Of a stretch of 21,087 nucleotides of DNA, positions 1 through 6,356 are shown piece by piece. The position numbers and the translations under genes are program-made. The notes under the pieces were generated by a model that worked only from the letters and a program-made list of their open reading frames with translations, had not been told where the DNA came from and made no database searches. Each line of letters opens with the position of its first letter. Position 1 is the first letter of the stretch. The DNA is taken from positions 1 to 21,087 of IMG/VR virus record IMGVR_UViG_3300027906_000183. One strand, written 5' to 3'. The DNA comes from a virus.

Positions 1-214
1 CCGATCCATTAATGACATAATAGTCTGCTCCTAACTCCTTACACAATGCTTTTGCAATAGTTGTCTTACCAATACCTGCTGGACCAGAGAGTAACAAGTT
101 AGGTATCTGACCCTGATCCAAGAAACCTTTAAACATTTTCTTGGATTCTACAGGTAGGATACAATCATCCACCTTCTCAGGTCTATACTTTTCCACCCAT
201 AAGAAATCGTTCAT
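1..214 (-). CDS. 44: Sliding-clamp loader large subunit gp44 (N-terminal part, runs off window)
   Basis: AAA+ ATPase subunit of the T4-type clamp loader. With gp62 it opens the gp45 ring and loads it onto primer-template for the phage polymerase. Only about 71 residues are visible. They start MNDFLWVEKYRPEKVDD, the typical opening of RFC/gp44 proteins, and contain a Walker A motif GPAGIGKTT at about residues 44-52, followed by AKALCKELGADYYVINGS. The ATG (214-212) overlaps the methyltransferase stop as ATGA, and AGGAG lies about 8 bases upstream inside that gene, so translation is probably coupled. In T4 and cyanophages gp45 and gp44 are neighbours; here a methyltransferase separates them. 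The rest of the gene is beyond base 1. Confidence 0.93.
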   Translation of the reverse strand, partial: MNDFLWVEKYRPEKVDDCILPVESKKMFKGFLDQGQIPNLLLSGPAGIGKTTIAKALCKELGADYYVINGS

Positions 215-1098
215 TTGACATACTCCTCATGTAGTTCACACCCAATATAATGCCTATTGAGTGAATTTGCAACCCTTCCAGTGGTACCTGATCCCATGAA
301 GGGATCCAATATGATATCACCTTCCTTACTACCTGCTAGTATGCATGGTTCTATAAGGTCTGGTGGGTACACAGCGAAGTGAGTCTTCATCTTACTAGGT
401 TTATTAGTAACAGACCACACACTACGCTTATTCTTCTTAGGATAACTCTTAGTTAATCCAGTATGAGGGTTGAGTCCAGTACCAGGATTATGATACTTAC
501 CACTCTTTCTATTCCTAGTTCCCCAATCCTTAGCAGGTTCTTTTATTGCTTCATTATCATAGAAATATTTCTTATTCTTACTGAGTAAGAAGATATACTC
601 ATGTGATTTTGTGCAACGATCCCTTACTGATTCTGGCATCGGGTTTGGTTTGTGCCATATAATGTCTTGACGTAGATACCACCCATCAGCACGGAGAGCA
701 AACGCAAGCATCCAAGGAATACCGATGAGATCTTTTTCTTTGAGTCCATCTATCTTGTTACCTCTTCTGGGGCACTTGGTTGGGTGGTCTTGATCGCTAG
801 TAGCAAGTGTTTGTTTTGCTAATGCTTGACCTTTACCAGGTCTATAGTTGTAATAACTATCACCTATGTTAACCCATAGTGTACCATCGTCAGTTAGCAC
901 ATCCCTAACTGATCTGAATACTTCTACCAACTGTTGTATATATTCTTCTGGTGATTGTTCTTGACCTATCTGATTCTCTTCATCCCCATAATTTCTCAGT
1001 CCATAGTAAGGAGGTGAGGTTACACACATCCTTACTTTCTCATCGATTGTCTTGAGTGTATCTCGACAATCTCCAACTAACGTGACATCAATACTCAC
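211..1098 (-). CDS. Solitary DNA methyltransferase, beta-class N4-cytosine/N6-adenine type
   Basis: Predicted S-adenosylmethionine-dependent methyltransferase acting on an exocyclic amino group of A or C. Counted from the GTG start, catalytic motif IV TSPPYYG is at about residues 27-33 and the AdoMet-binding motif DPFMGSGTT at about 265-273. This IV-before-I order defines the beta class, and the target-recognition region is likely the basic stretch between. SPPY occurs in both m4C and m6A enzymes, so the base is undecided. I chose GTG (1098-1096) because GGAG lies 7 bases upstream; a TTG at 1116 would add six residues and overlap gp45 more. It overlaps the gp45 3' end by 11 bases and the gp44 start by 4. 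No restriction gene is adjacent. Its place between gp45 and gp44 looks like an inserted accessory gene. Confidence 0.88.
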   Translation of the reverse strand: MSIDVTLVGDCRDTLKTIDEKVRMCVTSPPYYGLRNYGDEENQIGQEQSPEEYIQQLVEVFRSVRDVLTDDGTLWVNIGDSYYNYRPGKGQALAKQTLATSDQDHPTKCPRRGNKIDGLKEKDLIGIPWMLAFALRADGWYLRQDIIWHKPNPMPESVRDRCTKSHEYIFLLSKNKKYFYDNEAIKEPAKDWGTRNRKSGKYHNPGTGLNPHTGLTKSYPKKNKRSVWSVTNKPSKMKTHFAVYPPDLIEPCILAGSKEGDIILDPFMGSGTTGRVANSLNRHYIGCELHEEYVK

Positions 1099-1789
1099 TA
1101 TCTGGCTCCAATGCAATGAGGTACTCTAATGATGAGACATTATCCTCTGCACTTTTGCTGATTATACCTGTGAACTTGGCAACCTTACACTGGAATATGT
1201 CTAATGTATATGCTGTACATAGTTTATTAGGTCTGATAACAGTTAGGTTCTCAATCTTAAGGCAGAAACAAAAATCCTTTTCGACGGAACCTAACTCTAT
1301 CTCCAGTGAGTTTGACGCACTATTACGCTTATCAGTTACGATAGCAGATAGTTTACCCTTATCACCTGTAAAGCATATGTCTGGCAACTGATAGGTAGAT
1401 GCAATCCTCTGAATCTGATTAAGGTCAGATACATCTAACCTAGTTGACACAACTGGATCACCCATGTCTTGTATAGAGTCAGGTGGTTGTGTAACCATAC
1501 GCTCTTCAGCATAGTAATACTTAATAAGACTACGCTTAGATGTGATGTCTACACGTTGCTCTTGGAACTCAACATCCCCATTGTCCAACGTCTTGATACT
1601 GTTAATCAGGTTACCTAGATCATAGATCGGTGCCTGTTTCTTAAAAGTAAACGCAGGAAAATCTGCAACAGCAAGTATGTTCTTGTTGTTTGAGATCGTG
1701 GAGACCTTGTTGCCTGGTTTAAACACAATAGATGGATTGATTTCTCTAAAAGAAGTCAACACTTCCATTTCATAATCTGTAAATTTCAT
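1088..1789 (-). CDS. 45: Sliding clamp gp45 (DNA polymerase processivity factor)
   Basis: Trimeric ring clamp that tethers the phage DNA polymerase. In T4 it is also the mobile activator of gp55-dependent late transcription. At 233 residues it is close to the T4 gp45 length (228). Recognisable segments from memory of the family are the N-terminal INPSIVFKPGN, the central APIYDLGNLINSI, and a C-terminal acidic end, ALEPDSEY, like T4's ALEADS. The ATG at 1789-1787 overlaps the upstream stop as TGATG; an in-frame TTG one codon earlier is less likely. The 3' end carries the ribosome-binding GGAG for the methyltransferase. Its presence together with gp55 at 9966 fits a T4-style link between replication and late transcription. 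Confidence 0.93.
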   Translation of the reverse strand: MKFTDYEMEVLTSFREINPSIVFKPGNKVSTISNNKNILAVADFPAFTFKKQAPIYDLGNLINSIKTLDNGDVEFQEQRVDITSKRSLIKYYYAEERMVTQPPDSIQDMGDPVVSTRLDVSDLNQIQRIASTYQLPDICFTGDKGKLSAIVTDKRNSASNSLEIELGSVEKDFCFCLKIENLTVIRPNKLCTAYTLDIFQCKVAKFTGIISKSAEDNVSSLEYLIALEPDSEY

Positions 1790-2097
1790 CAATAGGTTAA
1801 CTCCTGAGAAGGGATGTCGTTGATTTGTTTGTCGTCAGGATAGGTTGTTCCTGAGAAGTAATATAATAGTATAGCATAGTGGATGATTTTTAGCACGTCC
1901 TGCTTATGCTGATTCTTTTTCTTGTAACGAGATGCATACTTAATGATATTGGATTGGCAGAAGTGCTCTGCTGATCCTATTGCCTCAAGGAGGTCTAATG
2001 TCTGCACATCTTTTTCCTCGTTAGAGTAATGAGATCGGTAGGTGGAAGAAATATAATCTTGTACCACCTTCATCGTTTCGTCTTCTCTATACTTCAT
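1789..2097 (-). CDS. DUF3310/SaV-like small phage protein
   Basis: 102-residue protein with the core FCQSNIIKYASRYKKKNQHKQDVLKIIHY at about residues 47-75. This matches the general pattern of the DUF3310 (SaV) family found in many phages, where a C-x-x-x-IKY-x-x-R-x-x-KK block is followed by a D-x-x-K-x-x-HY helix. The family's biochemical role is unsettled; some homologues are labelled nucleotide kinases without strong proof, and no P-loop is visible here. The start ATG overlaps the upstream oxygenase stop as ATGA and its stop overlaps gp45 as TGATG, so it is embedded in the replication operon. I infer a role in nucleotide or DNA metabolism from context only. Confidence 0.75.
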   Translation of the reverse strand: MKYREDETMKVVQDYISSTYRSHYSNEEKDVQTLDLLEAIGSAEHFCQSNIIKYASRYKKKNQHKQDVLKIIHYAILLYYFSGTTYPDDKQINDIPSQELTY

Positions 2098-2651
2098 TGT
2101 GAAAATCTTTCTAGTTGAGTGAGGTAAACATCGTCAGTAACCACATGCGAGAGAGCATCTCTTATGAATGGATTCTGAACGTTGGACTGGTTCCACCAAT
2201 GGACTACTTGTCGTGATCCCTTAGTGACTGGGTGTACTCTGTGTACTATACCAGTTGGGTAGGATACTGCCCACCCCATAGGTAACCTAGTATACACTGA
2301 GTAATCACCTAGTTTTAACTCCAATTCACCACCCTCATAATCATCATTAAGAAATAGAGTAGTAGAGACATCGAGTCTCTTGTCATCGAGGTTAATGATT
2401 TCATCTGAGTGCCAGTCATAACTATCTCCTTCGAGATATTCTTTATAAGTATAACCTGATCTGTAATTGCTGCAAGTGATAATGTCGTGATCACTTTCAT
2501 CAACATAAGAATCAAGCACACCGTCCCTATGACTGAAACCCCTAATCTCTAAGCAAGATTTGAGGTGGTTCTTGACCACCTCAAAGTCACCTGCGAAGGA
2601 TTTAATATGATTGATTTGTTTCGGATGGAGTATCCTGATCTTGTGCAGCAT
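2094..2651 (-). CDS. 2OG-Fe(II) oxygenase (prolyl-4-hydroxylase/PKHD type)
   Basis: 185-residue double-stranded beta-helix dioxygenase using Fe(II) and 2-oxoglutarate. The iron-binding HxD is seen at H81-S-D83, the distal histidine is probably H137 in GIVHRVHPV, and the 2-oxoglutarate-binding arginine is R147 in KGSRQVVHWW. The layout resembles YbiX/PKHD-type hydroxylases. Such genes are common accessory genes of marine T4-like phages, with unknown substrates. The ATG at 2651 lies inside the 3' end of the preceding AAA+ gene, a 50-base overlap, and has no clear Shine-Dalgarno; no other ATG nearby fits, though an internal GTG at codon 25 is possible. Its stop overlaps the next start as ATGA. 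Confidence 0.9.
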   Translation of the reverse strand: MLHKIRILHPKQINHIKSFAGDFEVVKNHLKSCLEIRGFSHRDGVLDSYVDESDHDIITCSNYRSGYTYKEYLEGDSYDWHSDEIINLDDKRLDVSTTLFLNDDYEGGELELKLGDYSVYTRLPMGWAVSYPTGIVHRVHPVTKGSRQVVHWWNQSNVQNPFIRDALSHVVTDDVYLTQLERFSQ

Positions 2652-3777
2652 AAGGTGTGTCTGATAGGTCTACTTTAGCATCAATCTTGCTATAGAGTTC
2701 TAAGAATGACTCTTTGGTCTCATCGTCAAAGCGGTTGAGACATACTTTAAGTGCCTTGATGCGATCCTTAAAGATGGCAAACGCACGGATTACATGAACC
2801 AGTCTACGAGTTGAGATAACTTCATCCACTCCACCTTCAGCGAAGGTCTTACGGATAATCTCTGCCCATGTAGTGAGATTCTCAGTATACTCATCGTCAC
2901 AGCAGTTTAATTCTGAACAATAGTTATTAAGAATCTTCTTCTCATAACCTACATTAGGATACTCTTGCTCAAATGTCAAGGGGAACCTTTCTAAGAATGC
3001 TTCATTCAGTACATTAGTACCAACGAACCTACCGTCATCGGATCCTTTACCCTTAGTGTTAGCAGTTGCGATAACTGTGAACCCTGCAGAAGGTTTTACA
3101 TACTTACCAATCTTTTTGAGAAATACACCCTTCCCTTCGAGAATTGATTGTAAGCATAGGATCTTGTTAGAGGCGAGGTCAAGTTCATCGAGTAAGAGAA
3201 CTGCTCCACGTTGGAGTGCTTCGATGACAGGACCGTTGTGCCAGACAGTGCTACCGTCCACGAGACGAAAACCGCCAATAAGATCATCTTCATCTGTTTC
3301 TACTGTAATGTTTACACGAATAAGGTCTCTACCCAACTGAGCACATGCTTGCTCTACACCGAAGGTCTTACCATTACCTGATAAACCAGTGATGAATATA
3401 GGATAGAAGATCTTTGATTTTACAACCTTCTTAAGGTCATTAAATGTACCGAATGGAACATAGTTTGGATCCTTATCAGGTACTAAGTCCTTACCTGCTA
3501 GGTATGCAGGGTCAAATGAATCAACAAGTTCAGTCTTTGGTTGTGTAGATTCTTTATAAGTCTTTTCTAATGCTTCTCTTACTGTGAATGTCCAGTTACC
3601 TTTACTTGTCTTCTGTACTTGGTTGGAGCATGATCTAGTAAGTCTTGCATATATGCTAGGAGTCTTTACTCCGAAGTGGTTTGCTGCTTCTGAAACTCTC
3701 TTGCTTGTAAAGTCACCCTTGTCTGGGGATAGAAAGTTTAGCAGATCGTCATTGCTGAATGTTGATGTGAAAGGCAT
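2602..3777 (-). CDS. cobS: CobS/MoxR-like AAA+ ATPase
   Basis: 391-residue AAA+ ATPase of the MoxR/CobS group (AAA_5 type). The N-terminal ~110 residues look helical and could bind a partner or DNA. The ATPase core shows Walker A GLSGNGKT (131-138), a TDEDDLIGGFR block (161-171), Walker B VLLLDELD (193-200) and a sensor-type IATANT near 236. Cyanomyovirus homologues are annotated cobS after the cobaltochelatase subunit, but MoxR ATPases more generally act with VWA-domain partners to remodel or metallate proteins. The gene directly upstream encodes such a VWA protein, so the two probably form one complex. The ATG at 3777 lacks a clear Shine-Dalgarno; a promoter-like sequence and a palindrome lie just upstream. 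A true role in cobalamin synthesis is unproven. Confidence 0.88.
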   Translation of the reverse strand: MPFTSTFSNDDLLNFLSPDKGDFTSKRVSEAANHFGVKTPSIYARLTRSCSNQVQKTSKGNWTFTVREALEKTYKESTQPKTELVDSFDPAYLAGKDLVPDKDPNYVPFGTFNDLKKVVKSKIFYPIFITGLSGNGKTFGVEQACAQLGRDLIRVNITVETDEDDLIGGFRLVDGSTVWHNGPVIEALQRGAVLLLDELDLASNKILCLQSILEGKGVFLKKIGKYVKPSAGFTVIATANTKGKGSDDGRFVGTNVLNEAFLERFPLTFEQEYPNVGYEKKILNNYCSELNCCDDEYTENLTTWAEIIRKTFAEGGVDEVISTRRLVHVIRAFAIFKDRIKALKVCLNRFDDETKESFLELYSKIDAKVDLSDTPYAAQDQDTPSETNQSY

Positions 3778-3801
3778 TGGATGTTTGTTTCTTATATACT
3801 A

Positions 3802-3830
3802 ATGATATAGCCATGTGGCTACTATATCAA
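3802..3830 (-). promoter_or_regulatory. Sigma70-like promoter with overlapping palindrome upstream of cobS-like gene
   Basis: On the minus strand TTGATA (3830-3825) and TATCAT (3807-3802) are separated by exactly 17 bases, each one mismatch from the sigma70 consensus. The same stretch is an inverted repeat, with arms TGATATAG (3803-3810) and CTATATCA (3822-3829). The promoter elements therefore sit in the two arms, as for an operator or cruciform. It lies 25 bases from the cobS-like start. This is a sequence prediction only. Confidence 0.5.
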
Positions 3831-3833
3831 GGG

Positions 3834-3855
3834 TTAGTGGACACTAATCTGAGTG
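3834..3855 (-). other. Mutually exclusive small hairpins after the VWA gene stop
   Basis: Just after the VWA gene stop, two hairpins can form in the minus transcript. One pairs GACACT with AGTGTC around a CAGATT loop; the other pairs TTAGTG with CACTAA around two bases. They share bases, so only one can form at a time. No U-tract follows either, so they do not look like a terminator. They may be a processing or translation-control structure, or chance. Confidence 0.35.
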
Positions 3856-6009
3856 TCACGCTATCTGTCCTGCGAAGGCAGATAGCAGTCTTCTACTTGC
3901 ACCTTTACCTTTAAGAGATTTCTTAAAAGCACTGGTTAACTGACGCTTTGTGGCATCTGCAGCAACTTCCATGGTGGTCTCTTCGTTCTTACCATTGGCA
4001 ATGACATAGAGTTCAGAATATGCTGCTGTTTTTATTACAGCAAGTCTGTCTTTCTTCCATTGCTTTTTGTACTCATCTTGCTCCCAGATACCCATGCGTG
4101 ACATGTAGGATGAAAACTCTCTTGGTGGGCATAGTCTGAAACCAAGTACGTTGCACCATGTATATCTGTCTCTAATTACTCTGATTAGAGCAGCAGTCAT
4201 AGAAGGACCACCATTTTTAATGTCACTGTAGTATCTTCCAGTCTTCTTATCTCTAAGAATAGATCTGTAATTTAGATGATACTCATACGGTCTATTGATG
4301 TACTCGGTCTTTGGATGAACCTGACCAATTTGTTGTGCTTCACCATCAGTTAGAACAACTAGGTGGCACTTCTCTACACCTTGCTTTGTTTTCCACTTAG
4401 GAAGTAGATCTATACAGGTTGATAGACCTTCATTAAGTGGAGTACCACCTAGTCCTAAGAAGTGTGGGGGTGCAGGTACTCTTGCATTATCGTAACTCCA
4501 GTTGTGGTGTGCATCGAAGTACTTTGCAACTCTGAATAGATTTCTTGTCTGTCTAGTGAAGTCCTTAGCATTACCTTCACTTGTTAGGAGGTTATACATT
4601 CTGAATTTAGGATCGATCCATAGATCTAACTCTTGTTGCTTTGCAACTTTTTCTTCATCATCCATATAACCGTATCCATATGTACCCTCATGTAAGAATG
4701 CATATACATCAAATGGGATGTTAACTTTCTTACAGAACTGAGTTAGGTTGATCAATTGCTTAACAGTATCAAAGATTTCTCTACTCATGGAACCAGACCA
4801 GTCTAGTAGGAAGACAAGACCATGGTTCTTACCCTCAGGTATTGCTGTAATCTTCTTAAAGATGTCCTCAGAGAACTTATACTGATGAAGTTTAGTTGTG
4901 TCTAGTGTACCAGTCTTAGACTCAGATGATCTAGCATAAGATGTTGCTGCTTTCTTACACTCAAACTCCTTTACAAGATAGTTAACATCTTTCTGTGTGT
5001 CCTTTGACCATTGTCTGTAAAGTTCATCAACCCAATCCATTCTCTCAGGGTATTCTCTAGTCTCTTCTTTCCAGTGCTCTTCTGCTCTGTCCCAGATAGA
5101 CTTGTTATCCACGAGAACCTTATCTGAAAATACAGTAGGTACGTTAACGTATGATGGAACATGTGCATCTAGATCTGTAAGATCTTTTGCGTTATTATCA
5201 AAAGCATTCTGAGTAGTAACTTCCATGTACTCCTCTTCAGTCTGTCTTCCATAGTCAGGCAGGTCACCTGCTGCTGCATTACCACCAAACTCTTGATCTC
5301 CATCGCTATCTGAGTTACCTTCCTCATCCTCTCCTTCTATCTCTTCTCCCTGTGCATTTGGAGATGGCATTTCCTGACCATTATTATCCATTTTCTCCCC
5401 TTCACCTTGTCCTGCTTCCATCTCCAGTGAGAAGTCTGACTGTGACTCACCTTCTTCCTTCTGCTTCTTCTCAAATTCTGCTTTCATAAACTGAAATATA
5501 TCCTTAGCAACCTCTAATGCTTCTTCGAATGTTTCTGTGACCCCTGCAGCGTCTTTTAGAGGGGTCTCAGCAGCAGTAAATGGTACCATTGCGTATGAAC
5601 CAATCTTATAGTGGAGGTTGATTCTGTCTACAAGTGTCAACTCTGTAAGATCTTTGCCATTTATCTCGAAGAAATCATTATCAGTTAGTTGACTGTATGC
5701 TTTATGAAAATCCTTCTGAAGACCAGGAAACTTACGCTTCATTAACTTCTCGATACGAGCATCCTCTGTCACGTTAATGAAGGACATTGGTACTCCAAGT
5801 GTTGCAGGGTCTTCGTTAGGTGTGTATAGTGCGTGCCCAACCTCATGACCCACGAGCATATTATATACGTCATTGCTTGTCTTCCAGATTGGAAGTGTCA
5901 AAACTCTATTCTGAACATCAAAGGATGCTGTCTCCACTTTCTTGTGCTCTACAAGAAGGTTCTCAGTAGCAAGGAGTTTTGCAAGGTTTCCTTTGATCTC
6001 GATGTTCAT
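3856..6009 (-). CDS. CobT-like protein with HExxH motif and VWA domain
   Basis: 717-residue protein, presumed partner of the MoxR/CobS-like ATPase encoded next. The N-terminal domain has HEVGH (55-59), a zinc-peptidase-like HExxH, followed by NVTEDARIEK (79-88), which may supply the third metal ligand. Residues about 185-245 are very acidic and low-complexity, as in CobT. The C-terminal half is a von Willebrand A domain with MIDAS residues DWSGS (403-407), a GGTPL threonine and LTDGE. Proteolytic activity is not proven. I chose ATG 6009 because MNIEIKGNLAKLL is a natural family-like start; ATG 6042 adds 11 residues but overlaps a TATAAT box. Neither start has a good Shine-Dalgarno. CobT-type VWA proteins dock on CobS-type rings, so a metal-chelatase or protein-remodelling complex is a reasonable inference. 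Confidence 0.85.
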   Translation of the reverse strand: MNIEIKGNLAKLLATENLLVEHKKVETASFDVQNRVLTLPIWKTSNDVYNMLVGHEVGHALYTPNEDPATLGVPMSFINVTEDARIEKLMKRKFPGLQKDFHKAYSQLTDNDFFEINGKDLTELTLVDRINLHYKIGSYAMVPFTAAETPLKDAAGVTETFEEALEVAKDIFQFMKAEFEKKQKEEGESQSDFSLEMEAGQGEGEKMDNNGQEMPSPNAQGEEIEGEDEEGNSDSDGDQEFGGNAAAGDLPDYGRQTEEEYMEVTTQNAFDNNAKDLTDLDAHVPSYVNVPTVFSDKVLVDNKSIWDRAEEHWKEETREYPERMDWVDELYRQWSKDTQKDVNYLVKEFECKKAATSYARSSESKTGTLDTTKLHQYKFSEDIFKKITAIPEGKNHGLVFLLDWSGSMSREIFDTVKQLINLTQFCKKVNIPFDVYAFLHEGTYGYGYMDDEEKVAKQQELDLWIDPKFRMYNLLTSEGNAKDFTRQTRNLFRVAKYFDAHHNWSYDNARVPAPPHFLGLGGTPLNEGLSTCIDLLPKWKTKQGVEKCHLVVLTDGEAQQIGQVHPKTEYINRPYEYHLNYRSILRDKKTGRYYSDIKNGGPSMTAALIRVIRDRYTWCNVLGFRLCPPREFSSYMSRMGIWEQDEYKKQWKKDRLAVIKTAAYSELYVIANGKNEETTMEVAADATKRQLTSAFKKSLKGKGASRRLLSAFAGQIA

Positions 6010-6187
6010 TGTATTTGGTCGTATTCGTTTGTATATACACATTATAATAAGAAACCCTCCGCTTGGGAGGGTTGAGTAGACACTTTTTTAAGTGACTCCT
6101 TCTGGCTTTTGCTTGTCGCAATGCCTGTGGTTTAAGCTTTCGTTTGGGTGGCTTCCCTGAGTTGTGTTGCCAGTTAGGGGTGTTCAT
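5963..6187 (-). CDS. Small very basic protein, possible -1 frameshift site
   Basis: Open frame of 74 codons starting ATG at 6187, four bases after the preceding stop. The first 35 residues are Lys/Arg rich (GKPPKRKLKPQALRQAKARR, then SHLKK) and look like a genuine nucleic-acid-binding segment. The rest reads through a terminator-like hairpin and overlaps the VWA gene by 47 bases, which is less convincing. At codons TTA AAA AAG the frame carries a dnaX-type A-AAA-AAG slippery heptamer, 9 bases before the hairpin. A -1 shift would end the protein at TAA (6044-6042), exactly past the hairpin. A short protein of about 45-50 residues is therefore an alternative. No family is recognised. Confidence 0.42.
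   Translation of the reverse strand: MNTPNWQHNSGKPPKRKLKPQALRQAKARRSHLKKCLLNPPKRRVSYYNVYIQTNTTKYNEHRDQRKPCKTPCY
6042..6073 (-). terminator. Intrinsic terminator-like hairpin after the gp55-47-46 gene group
   Basis: On the minus strand AACCCTCC (6073-6066) pairs perfectly with GGAGGGTT (6060-6053) around CAAGC, followed by a T-rich stretch TCTTATTATA. An 8-bp GC-rich stem with a weak U-tract is a plausible terminator for the operon above. A TATAAT box (6046-6041) sits in its tail, but no -35 was found at the right spacing. Confidence 0.6.
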
Positions 6188-6191
6188 TGTC

Positions 6192-6356
6192 CTAGAAGGA
6201 TGCTTCTGCTAGTGTACCAGTCTCTGCTGCGTCAAATTCCACATAGGTTAACTCATCATTGTAAACCCATCTGATTTTATCCCAGATCCAATAGAAATCA
6301 TCCTCATCTAGGTCTAAAAAGAGTGCTCTCTCGTTCCAATAGATGTGATAGGTCAT
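6192..6356 (-). CDS. Conserved-looking 54-residue acidic protein
   Basis: Short complete frame MTYHIYWNERALFLDLDE to GTLAEASF, ending TAG at 6194-6192. It is rich in aromatic and acidic residues (FYWIWDKIRW, DELTYVEFD) and has no recognised domain. The start ATG overlaps the gp46 stop as ATGA, the same coupling seen throughout this operon, which strongly supports its being a real gene. The next small gene starts four bases after its stop. Function unknown; its position directly after gp46 suggests co-expression with the recombination nuclease genes. Confidence 0.72.
   Translation of the reverse strand: MTYHIYWNERALFLDLDEDDFYWIWDKIRWVYNDELTYVEFDAAETGTLAEASF

Noticed and set aside
1096-1116. 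TTG at 1116 as the methyltransferase start
   Set aside because: The GTG at 1098 has a better-placed GGAG and a smaller overlap with gp45.
3056-3340. Plus-strand open frames opposite the AAA+ gene and many others opposite gp46, gp47, gp23 and the methyltransferase
   Set aside because: They lie antisense to genes with clear families, have no ribosome sites and no recognisable domains. They are expected shadows of minus-strand coding sequence.
6041-6069. A promoter for the VWA gene based on TATAAT at 6046-6041
   Set aside because: No -35-like sequence at 16-18 bases and no extended -10; the upstream region is the terminator hairpin. Noted only as a lone -10.
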